A stretch of DNA of 64,000 bases from Psychroserpens luteolus (lineage in GTDB: Bacteria > Bacteroidota > Bacteroidia > Flavobacteriales > Flavobacteriaceae): NCBI RefSeq assembly GCF_021032705.1, contig NZ_JAHVXI010000001.1:1178001-1242000 (forward strand). The letters run 5' to 3'. This document shows positions 9,277 through 16,522 of the stretch, one piece after another (position 1 is the first letter of the stretch; every line of letters starts with the position of its first letter). Under the pieces are notes generated by a model, which had not been told where the DNA came from, ran no database searches, and was given only the letters and a program-made list of their open reading frames with translations. A program made the position numbers and the translations under genes.

Positions 9277-12120
9277 TTAATGCGCCTCCAACCAATTATC
9301 ACCAATATCTAAATCGACATCGAGTGGAACCTCCAGTTTATAGGCATTTTCCATTTCCGTTTTGATAAGTGATTTCATGGCTTCCAATTCTGGTTTATAG
9401 ACATCAAATACCAATTCATCGTGCACTTGTAACAACATTTTTGATTTATAATCGCTAGCTTGTAGCTTCTCATGAATCTTGATCATGGCAATTTTAATGA
9501 TATCGGCTGCACTTCCTTGGATTGGAGCGTTTACGGCATTACGCTCGGCTGCGCCGCGAACGACTGCATTACGTGAGTTGATGTCTTTTAAATAACGACG
9601 ACGTCCTAAAACGGTTTGCACATAACCATTATCACGAGCAAAATCCACTTGCTCACTCATATAAGCACGCAATTTTGGATAGGTCGCATAATAGGTATCG
9701 ATAAGCTCTTTAGATTCACTTCGTGAGAGATTGGTTTGATTACTCAATCCAAAGGCAGACACACCATAAATAATTCCGAAGTTAACCGTTTTTGCATTAC
9801 CACGTTGCTCACGTGTCACTTCCGAAATAGGGACATTAAATACCTTGGAAGCCGTTGAGGCGTGAATATCTTCACCGTTTTTAAAGGCTTCTATCATCGT
9901 TTCTTCTTGGCTTAAAGCCGCAATAATGCGTAGTTCTATTTGTGAATAATCGGCAGCCAGCAAGGTGTGATCTTCATCTCTTGGTACAAAAGCTTTTCGC
10001 ACTTGACGACCACGTTCGGTACGAATAGGGATGTTTTGTAAATTCGGATTGTTACTACTCAAACGTCCTGTGGCTGCAACCGTTTGCATATAATCGGTAT
10101 GTACATGACCTGTTGTTTCATCAACCTGAAGCGGTAAAGCATCAACATAGGTGCTTTTCAGTTTTGATAAACCTCTAAAATCTAAAATATTCTGAATGAT
10201 CTCGTGATCTTTGGCAAGGTAACTCAAGACATCTTCAGCCGTAGAATATTGACCCGTCTTCGTCTTTTTAGGCTTATCGACCAGTTTCATTTTTTCAAAT
10301 AGAATCACTCCCAATTGCTTTGGTGACGCAATATTGAACTCTTCGCCAGCAGCATCGTATATTTTCTTTTCGAGTGTCGCAATATCGTTATTCAATTCTT
10401 CTGATAATGAATTGAGAAAGGCTTTATCCAGATTGATGCCTTCTAATTCCATGGCAGCAAGCACACGTAGTAAGGGTACTTCGATCTCATCAAATAGTTT
10501 TTGAGTGTTGGCTTCGCCTAGTTCTTTTTCGAAATGTTCTTTTAATTGGAGTGTAATATCTGCATCTTCAACCGCATATTCAGTTTGCTTATCTAATGGC
10601 ACCTCTCGCATCGACAATTGATTCTTCCCTTTTTTACCAATCAATTCGGTAATAGAAATAGGTGTGTAATTAAGATAAGTTTCGGCTAGCACATCCATAT
10701 TATGTCGCATATCGGGATTGATGAGGTAATGCGCTAACATGGTGTCAAAAAGTTTACCTTTAACTTCAATATTGTATTTGGCCAAGACTTTAATATCGTA
10801 TTTTAAATTCTGACCGATTTTTTCAATGTGTTCATTTTCAAAAAACGGACGTAACACTTCTATGAGTTCTTGTGCCTGCTCTTTTTCCTCCGGAAATGGA
10901 ACATAAAAGCCTTTCCCTGCTTCCCAAGAAAATGCGATGCCAACGAGTTCTGCTGTTAAAGGATTAAGCCCAGTGGTTTCTGTATCAAAGCATACCGATG
11001 TTTGATTCAATAAATTTTTGACAAACAATTTGGTGGCCATACCTGGAGCAATACTTTGATAAAAATGTGAAGTCGTTTCAGCTGTTTTTCTTGTGTATTC
11101 TGAAACAGTTTCGGTTGCATCAGCATCGTCGCCACCAAACAGTGAAAATTGTCCAGAGCCAGCAGAAGATTTTGTTTTAGGAATTGCCTTTGGTGCTTCT
11201 TTTTGAGCTGTAGCTTCAGTTGAAGCAGCAGTCGCTTCTGTAGCAAATGTTTTTAGGAAATTATCGGTTAATCTTCTAAATTCTAGATTCTGAAATATCT
11301 CTTTTACTTTTTCAACATCTGGATGATCCAATTCAAAGTCCTTAGCGTTGAATTCTACAGGAACATCAAGCATAATGGTAGCGAGTTTTTTTGAGAGTAA
11401 GCCTAGTTCGCCATTAGCTTCCACTTTCTCTTTCATCTTACCTTTAAGCTGATCGGTATTAGCAAGCAAGCCTTCCATACTTCCAAACTGATTGATAAAT
11501 TTCTTAGCCGTTTTTTCACCAACACCAGGAAGTCCTGGAATATTATCGGAAGCATCACCCATCATGCCTAGAAAATCGATGACTTGCATCGGACTCTCGA
11601 CTTCAAATTTTTTCTGAACTTCTGGAATACCCCAAGTTTCATAACCACCTCCAAAAACAGGTCTGTACATAAAAATATTATCGGTAACCAATTGCGCAAA
11701 ATCTTTATCAGGAGTCACCATATATGTTTTATAACCTTCTTTTTCGGCTTGACGAGATAAGGTTCCAATCACATCATCGGCTTCATAACCTTCTTTAACC
11801 ATAATTGGAATATGCATGGCTTTAAGAATCTCGTAGATATATGGAACAGCCGTTTTAATCCCTTCAGGCGTTTCATCACGATTGGCCTTGTAAGCTTCAT
11901 ACATTTCCACACGATCTGCGCTTCCACCTTTATCAAAACAAACGGCTAGATGATCTGGTCGCTCACGTTTAATCACATCAAGTAGTGAATTCATAAATCC
12001 CATGATGGCTGAAGTATCTTCACCTTTTGAATTGATTCTTGGGTTTTTTATAAACGCGTAATACCCACGGAAAATGAGTGCATAAGCATCAACTAGAAAT
12101 AGTCGTTTTTGGTCTGACAT
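9277..12120 (-). CDS. polA: DNA polymerase I
   Basis: The 947-residue protein has the three classical domains. The 5'-3' exonuclease (about residues 1-290) has KRLFLVDAYALIFRGYYAF and the DNIPGLPGVGEKTA helix-hairpin-helix. The 3'-5' exonuclease begins at CFDTETTGLNPL (about residue 378), keeping the first Asp-x-Glu metal ligands, so proofreading is likely active. The polymerase domain has LLAADYSQIELRI, RGNAKTVNFGIIYGVSAFGL and LQVHDELVFD. A low-complexity Thr/Ala/Glu linker (about residues 292-340) joins the first two domains. Role: Okazaki fragment processing and repair synthesis. It is convergent with ygiQ and divergent from the isoaspartyl peptidase gene. Confidence 0.97.
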   Translation of the reverse strand: MSDQKRLFLVDAYALIFRGYYAFIKNPRINSKGEDTSAIMGFMNSLLDVIKRERPDHLAVCFDKGGSADRVEMYEAYKANRDETPEGIKTAVPYIYEILKAMHIPIMVKEGYEADDVIGTLSRQAEKEGYKTYMVTPDKDFAQLVTDNIFMYRPVFGGGYETWGIPEVQKKFEVESPMQVIDFLGMMGDASDNIPGLPGVGEKTAKKFINQFGSMEGLLANTDQLKGKMKEKVEANGELGLLSKKLATIMLDVPVEFNAKDFELDHPDVEKVKEIFQNLEFRRLTDNFLKTFATEATAASTEATAQKEAPKAIPKTKSSAGSGQFSLFGGDDADATETVSEYTRKTAETTSHFYQSIAPGMATKLFVKNLLNQTSVCFDTETTGLNPLTAELVGIAFSWEAGKGFYVPFPEEKEQAQELIEVLRPFFENEHIEKIGQNLKYDIKVLAKYNIEVKGKLFDTMLAHYLINPDMRHNMDVLAETYLNYTPISITELIGKKGKNQLSMREVPLDKQTEYAVEDADITLQLKEHFEKELGEANTQKLFDEIEVPLLRVLAAMELEGINLDKAFLNSLSEELNNDIATLEKKIYDAAGEEFNIASPKQLGVILFEKMKLVDKPKKTKTGQYSTAEDVLSYLAKDHEIIQNILDFRGLSKLKSTYVDALPLQVDETTGHVHTDYMQTVAATGRLSSNNPNLQNIPIRTERGRQVRKAFVPRDEDHTLLAADYSQIELRIIAALSQEETMIEAFKNGEDIHASTASKVFNVPISEVTREQRGNAKTVNFGIIYGVSAFGLSNQTNLSRSESKELIDTYYATYPKLRAYMSEQVDFARDNGYVQTVLGRRRYLKDINSRNAVVRGAAERNAVNAPIQGSAADIIKIAMIKIHEKLQASDYKSKMLLQVHDELVFDVYKPELEAMKSLIKTEMENAYKLEVPLDVDLDIGDNWLEAH

Positions 12121-12220
12121 TGGTTTGTATTTTGAAGTTTATAAAGCTACAAAAACTTATGCGTTTATATGGAACAAATTGAACTACAATTTGTAATTTT
12201 CCGCAGTAAAAAATAATACG

Positions 12221-13150
12221 ATGAAAAATTTCTCAATAGCCATTCATGGAGGCGCTGGAACTTTGGTAAAAGGACTCATGACTCAAGAATTGGAAGCACA
12301 ATACAAAAAGGCCTTACAAATTGCTCTAAATAAAGGTTATGATGTTTTAAAAGAAGGAGGAAATGCCGTTGATGCCGTTGAAGTTGCTGTTAAATCTCTA
12401 GAGGATACACCATTGTTTAATGCAGGAAAAGGGTCTGTGTTTACTGCCGAAGGAACGCATGAAATGGATGCGAGTATTATGGATGGAAATACATTAAATG
12501 CAGGAGCAGTGTCTTTAGTGACTGGGATTAAAAATCCGGTGTCATTAGCACGAGATGTTATGGATAAAAGTTATCATGTGTTTTTGGCAGGTGAAGGTGC
12601 AATGCAATTTGCAAAACAGAACGGTTATGAGATTGAAACGCCGTCTTATTTTTATGATGAAGTACGTTATCAGCAATGGCAAGGTATTAAGGATAGTGAA
12701 GATTTTCAGTTAGATCACAGCGTTAAAAAGGATGGGAAATTTGGAACAGTTGGTGCTGTGGCCTGTGATCAAGATGGAAATATTGCTGCTGCGACTTCTA
12801 CAGGTGGTATGACCAATAAAAAATGGGGACGCGTTGGCGATAGTCCGATGATTGGCGCTGGTAATTATGCAAATAATGAAACATGTGCGGTGTCTTGCAC
12901 TGGAAGTGGTGAGTTTTTTATTCGAGGTGTCGTGGCCTACGACGTCTCTTGTTTAATGGAGCATAAAGGCATGAGCTTACAAGAGGCTTCGGAAGAAGTG
13001 ATACACAAACGTGTTCTTGATATTAAAGGTGATGGTGGTTTGATTGCTGTTGATTCTAAGGGTAATATTGCTATGCCTTTTAATACGGAAGGCATGTATC
13101 GCGCGAGCAAAACTTCTGACGGAACAGAACATATTGCCATTTACAAATAA
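12221..13150 (+). CDS. iaaA: Isoaspartyl peptidase / plant-type L-asparaginase
   Basis: An Ntn-hydrolase of the plant-type asparaginase family (309 residues). It begins with SIAIHGGAGTL (residues 4-14) and contains GGNAVDAVEVAVKSLED and FNAGKGSVFT. The autocleavage site is GTVGAVA with the predicted nucleophile Thr176, followed by ATSTGGMTNKKWGRVGDSP and GTGSGEFF-like CTGSGEFF. Such enzymes self-cleave into alpha and beta chains and hydrolyse beta-aspartyl dipeptides. There is no signal peptide, so it acts in the cytoplasm. Cyanophycinase and cyanophycin synthetase lie 2.4-7 kb downstream, which suggests that its natural substrate includes beta-Asp-Arg. The gene symbol is by function and is inferred. 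Confidence 0.88.
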   Translation: MKNFSIAIHGGAGTLVKGLMTQELEAQYKKALQIALNKGYDVLKEGGNAVDAVEVAVKSLEDTPLFNAGKGSVFTAEGTHEMDASIMDGNTLNAGAVSLVTGIKNPVSLARDVMDKSYHVFLAGEGAMQFAKQNGYEIETPSYFYDEVRYQQWQGIKDSEDFQLDHSVKKDGKFGTVGAVACDQDGNIAAATSTGGMTNKKWGRVGDSPMIGAGNYANNETCAVSCTGSGEFFIRGVVAYDVSCLMEHKGMSLQEASEEVIHKRVLDIKGDGGLIAVDSKGNIAMPFNTEGMYRASKTSDGTEHIAIYK

Positions 13151-13227
13151 TTGGTGCTTATAGTCATTCAGAATTGCTTAATTTTAGTTCGTATGTTTCA
13201 AATAAAACGCGAACTAAATTAGAATTA

Positions 13228-14358
13228 ATGCAACTTGATATTTGGTCTATTGGAATTATTATAATTGTATGTCAAGGACTATTTCTATTTTCTATATTAA
13301 TAACATCGAAAGATAAGCGACAACAGCGAGGAAGTGGCTATTTAATACTAACCATCTTAGTCCTTATTTGGTTTTTGGTTGAATTTTTTACAATAAGAAA
13401 CAAAATCGATATTGGATTCAATCTATTTTATGGAACACGTTACGGATCATGGTTTTTACTTGGGCCACTAACTTATTTTTATTTTAAATCCATAACCGAT
13501 TCACAGTGGAAATTTTCAAAGTGGCATTGGCTTCACTTTTTACCTTTTTTAATTTTTGTAATTATTATTCCTTATATCGCTTACAAAGGTTTAAATGACA
13601 GACAAATCAATTACGGCATGTTATCGGTATTTGATCATCGTAAAAAAGTACTGACGACGTTTCAATGGATGTATTCGTTTGTTTTTATTCTACAGTTTAT
13701 TCATTTAGGAAGCTTTTTAATTAGAAATCTGAGCATTGTTAGTAGATACTCTAAAGGTTTGAAAGCCGAATATTCTACTATTGATACTAAAACAAAATGG
13801 CTTAAATATTTCAATCTTGTTTTGCTTATCATCCTTACATTTTCAGCTATTTTCTTGTACATCTTATTGGTTACAGATATATACAGAAGACATCTTGATT
13901 ATATTTATGTGTTGCCCATTGGTGTACTTTTCTATTTCATCAGTTTTAAATTTATGCGTACCGAATGGAAGCATGTTGAACCTAATGATAAGTACTCAGG
14001 AAGTTCCTTAAATGCAGATGAAATTCCAAAACATACAGCCAAGTTAGACCAGTTAATCACTGAAGAAAAGGTGTATTTAAATCCTGCCTTAAGATTAAAC
14101 TACTTGGCAGAACGGTTATCTATTAGTAAGCATCATTTATCTCAGGTCATCAATCAGCATTATGGCATGTCGTTTTTTGATTTTATCAATCAGTATCGTA
14201 TCAATGAAGCTAAAACACTAATTTCAAATCATCCAGAATATACCTTGTTAAAAGTTGCATTCGAATCAGGATTCAACAATAAAACGTCCTTTGTAAATGC
14301 CTTCAAAAAATTTGAAAGCATGACACCTTCAAAATACAGGGATACTCTACGGTATTAA
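13228..14358 (+). CDS. Membrane-bound AraC-family transcriptional regulator
   Basis: The frame opens at a TTG at 13174, but the ATG at 13228 gives a sensible membrane N-terminus (MQLDIWSIGIIIIVCQG) and I chose it (376 residues). Roughly seven hydrophobic segments fill residues 5-240. The C-terminal AraC-type double helix-turn-helix spans about residues 270-376, with LNYLAERLSISKHHLSQVIN, FDFINQYRINEAKTLI and VAFESGFNNKTSFVNAFKKF. These 7TM-AraC proteins are widespread in Flavobacteria and are thought to sense an external or membrane signal. It reads toward two YceI genes and may control them. Ligand unknown. Confidence 0.85.
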   Translation: MQLDIWSIGIIIIVCQGLFLFSILITSKDKRQQRGSGYLILTILVLIWFLVEFFTIRNKIDIGFNLFYGTRYGSWFLLGPLTYFYFKSITDSQWKFSKWHWLHFLPFLIFVIIIPYIAYKGLNDRQINYGMLSVFDHRKKVLTTFQWMYSFVFILQFIHLGSFLIRNLSIVSRYSKGLKAEYSTIDTKTKWLKYFNLVLLIILTFSAIFLYILLVTDIYRRHLDYIYVLPIGVLFYFISFKFMRTEWKHVEPNDKYSGSSLNADEIPKHTAKLDQLITEEKVYLNPALRLNYLAERLSISKHHLSQVINQHYGMSFFDFINQYRINEAKTLISNHPEYTLLKVAFESGFNNKTSFVNAFKKFESMTPSKYRDTLRY

Positions 14359-14426
14359 TTTTTTCTTAAAATGAAGCAATCTTTATAAAAGTTGTCGTGA
14401 TTATAAGTCGATAATACTACTATTAT

Positions 14427-14444
14427 GGTTTTAATTCTAAAACC
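14427..14444 (+). repeat. Inverted repeat just before the first YceI gene
   Basis: GGTTTTA-attc-TAAAACC forms a perfect 7-bp stem with a 4-nt loop, ending 8 bp before the ATG at 14453. It could be an operator or an mRNA hairpin affecting translation start; no T-run follows, so it is not a terminator. Confidence 0.5.
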
Positions 14445-14452
14445 TATAATTC

Positions 14453-15034
14453 ATGAGAACCGTATTTACTTTTTTTACAATTTCACTTTTATTTATTTCT
14501 GAACTACATGCTCAAACTTATAGTATTGATGCAAGTCATAGCACAGTGCAAGTTAATGTTGAACGATTTGGGGTTGTTGATGTGTCGGGTCGATTTAAAA
14601 AAGTTGAAGGCACAATTACCTATGATAAGGAAGACAGTTCTAAAACAACTGCTCATGCAACAATTGCTGTAGATAGCTATGATGCTAATAATGTTGGTGG
14701 AGAGAGTGCTGTAAAAAGTAAAGCGTTTCTCGATGCCGAAACCTACCCAGATATTTCCTTTAAGGGAACAAAAGTGATATCAAAAAACAACAGTAATTAT
14801 TTAGTTGGTGATCTCACAATTCATGGTGTGACTAATTCAATTGAATTGCCTTTTACAATTAAAGGACCATTAGTTGATCTACCAACACGAAAACAATCTA
14901 TAGCGTTTAATGCTTCTATAACTATCAACAGACAGGATTATGGAATTACATTTGACAGGAAGTTACCTAATGGCACCAGTCTTGTGAGTAACGATATCAA
15001 GATTACACTTATGATTCTGGCTATAGCAGAGTAG
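14453..15034 (+). CDS. YceI-family periplasmic lipid-binding protein (first of a tandem pair)
   Basis: A 193-residue protein with a signal peptide (about residues 1-20, cut after ELHA) and a complete YceI domain. The sequence opens with YSIDASHSTVQVNVERFGVVDVSGRF, then FLDAETYPDISFKGTKV and VGDLTIHGVTNSIELPF, and ends with FNASITINRQDYGI. YceI domains form a lipocalin-like barrel that binds isoprenoid-type lipids. It is one base away from a second, diverged YceI gene, so the two form one transcript. The specific ligand is unknown. Confidence 0.9.
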   Translation: MRTVFTFFTISLLFISELHAQTYSIDASHSTVQVNVERFGVVDVSGRFKKVEGTITYDKEDSSKTTAHATIAVDSYDANNVGGESAVKSKAFLDAETYPDISFKGTKVISKNNSNYLVGDLTIHGVTNSIELPFTIKGPLVDLPTRKQSIAFNASITINRQDYGITFDRKLPNGTSLVSNDIKITLMILAIAE

Positions 15035-15035
15035 T

Positions 15036-15557
15036 ATGAAAACCTTAAGCCTAGTCATTATTGCATTTTCATTAATTGGACAACTATCTTTTGCTCAGAC
15101 TAAAACCTATAAGATTGATCCTAAAAGAGCCAGAGTTGAGTTTAAAATATCTCATCTTGGCGTCTTAACTGTAAATGGTGTTTTTACTGAATTTGATGGC
15201 GAGGTCGTTCTTAAAGGAGGAAAGGTGTCTATGTTAAAAGGACGTGTATATGTTAAGAGTATAAATACTAATGAAGATGCCAGAGACAAGATTTTGTTGA
15301 GTGAACCATATCTTGATGAAAACACCTATCCAATAATACATTATCAATCCAGTACTATTGATAAAGCTTCAAAAATGATTAGAGGCGAATTGACTATTAA
15401 AAATGAAAAAAGAAGTATTGAAATGAGCTGTGAAATTCTGGATAATCAAATAGATATAACGACTAGAATTAGCAGAAAAGACTTTAATTTAGATTTTGGA
15501 GCAATGAATGGCTTAATTGGAGATTCTATTGAGATAAAAATTCAACTAGCTATTTAA
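15036..15557 (+). CDS. YceI-family periplasmic protein (second of a tandem pair)
   Basis: A 173-residue secreted protein with a signal peptide cut after LSFAQ (about residue 21). The YceI signature is present but diverged: YKIDPKRARVEFKISHLGVLTVNGVFTEFDG at the N-terminal end, LDENTYPIIHY in the middle and RKDFNLDFGAMNGLIGDSIEI at the C-terminal end. Its ATG begins one base after the stop codon of the preceding YceI gene, indicating co-translation. The low identity between the two copies suggests an old duplication with separated ligand preference. Confidence 0.88.
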   Translation: MKTLSLVIIAFSLIGQLSFAQTKTYKIDPKRARVEFKISHLGVLTVNGVFTEFDGEVVLKGGKVSMLKGRVYVKSINTNEDARDKILLSEPYLDENTYPIIHYQSSTIDKASKMIRGELTIKNEKRSIEMSCEILDNQIDITTRISRKDFNLDFGAMNGLIGDSIEIKIQLAI

Positions 15558-15561
15558 AAAA

Positions 15562-16425
15562 TTAGATAAAAGGCGCTTCGATTGGAAGAACTGTTACCTT
15601 TCTGTTTTTAATATCATATTGATCACCATTTGAAAGAACATGAACTGTGAGATTGGCCATAGTCATTGGAGTGCCTTCTTGTAGTACTTTTTCATTGTTG
15701 TGCGTAAGCTGACTTCCGTCAAAAACGATAACCATTCCTGAACCAATAATAGTACAATCGTTTCCATTTTTTATAATAAGACCTGTGTCTTCGGCAAGTC
15801 CTAAACCAACTAAACTTGGAAATTTAGCAATAGCTTCACTTTGTCGTCCAAAACGTCCGCGTTTAATAAAATGGGTGTCAATAATTAAACTAGGAATCAA
15901 GCTCAGACCTTTATACATATTTACTGCACCTTTTATAAATGCTTCAGAAGCGCTTCCACCAGCAATCATTTCTTTAGCCATGACCATTGCTCCAGCACTA
16001 GTTCCTGCTATCACGAAGCCAGTTTCGTTGATATAACGATCTAAAAGAATATTATGAATAGTTGTACCTCCAATTTTATCGGTAATTTTAGATTGGTTCC
16101 CACCAGAGAACATGATGCAGTTAGCAGATTTAATAAGGTCTATAGATTCTTGTTTTTCAGAATCTTCCTTACTTCTAATATCCAAAACACTAACATTCTT
16201 ACAACCAAGAGTTTTGAATGCCGATAAATAATTGTCACCAACTTCTTCAGGAATACTTGAAGCTGTAGGAATAACTACAATATTCGCATCAACACCACCA
16301 GCTTCTTTGACAACATGGTATAAAATACCTTCGTCTATGAATTCCAGAGTGTACATTTCGTTGTCTTCTAGACCTTTGTCTTCATTTCCTCCAATAGGAA
16401 TAAGAGTTCCTTTTATCTTCTGCAT
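15562..16425 (-). CDS. cphB: Cyanophycinase
   Basis: Cyanophycinase is a serine exopeptidase of the S51 family that cuts cyanophycin (poly-Asp with Arg side chains) to beta-Asp-Arg dipeptides. The 287-residue protein has GTLIPIGGNEDKG (about residues 6-18), VVIPTASSIPEEVG, CIMFSGGNQSKI and the nucleophile elbow AGTSAGAMVM with Ser143. It then has the Asp/His/Arg-rich IDTHFIKRGRFGRQSEAI and GLGLAEDTGLIIKNG. No signal peptide is seen, so it acts on intracellular granules. It is divergent from cphA across a 97-bp spacer. Its end is 4 bp from the convergent YceI gene. Confidence 0.92.
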   Translation of the reverse strand: MQKIKGTLIPIGGNEDKGLEDNEMYTLEFIDEGILYHVVKEAGGVDANIVVIPTASSIPEEVGDNYLSAFKTLGCKNVSVLDIRSKEDSEKQESIDLIKSANCIMFSGGNQSKITDKIGGTTIHNILLDRYINETGFVIAGTSAGAMVMAKEMIAGGSASEAFIKGAVNMYKGLSLIPSLIIDTHFIKRGRFGRQSEAIAKFPSLVGLGLAEDTGLIIKNGNDCTIIGSGMVIVFDGSQLTHNNEKVLQEGTPMTMANLTVHVLSNGDQYDIKNRKVTVLPIEAPFI

Positions 16426-16454
16426 AAAAATCTTCCTGTAGATTGAATATTGAG

Positions 16455-16462
16455 CAAAAATA
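16455..16462 (-). promoter_or_regulatory. -7 promoter element of cyanophycinase
   Basis: On the minus strand TATTTTTG matches TAnnTTTG and would give a leader of about 25 nt before the ATG at 16425. The -33 region is T-rich without a clear TTG. The cphA-cphB spacer is only 97 bp, so promoters for both directions must share it. Confidence 0.5.
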
Positions 16463-16522
16463 AGCTAATTTTTTTATTGAAAAATGTTATATTTATAATC
16501 TTTCACTTAAAAAATCAACCAA

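Noticed and set aside
13174-13227. TTG start for the AraC regulator
   Set aside because: The added 18 residues are polar and precede a natural membrane start at ATG 13228.
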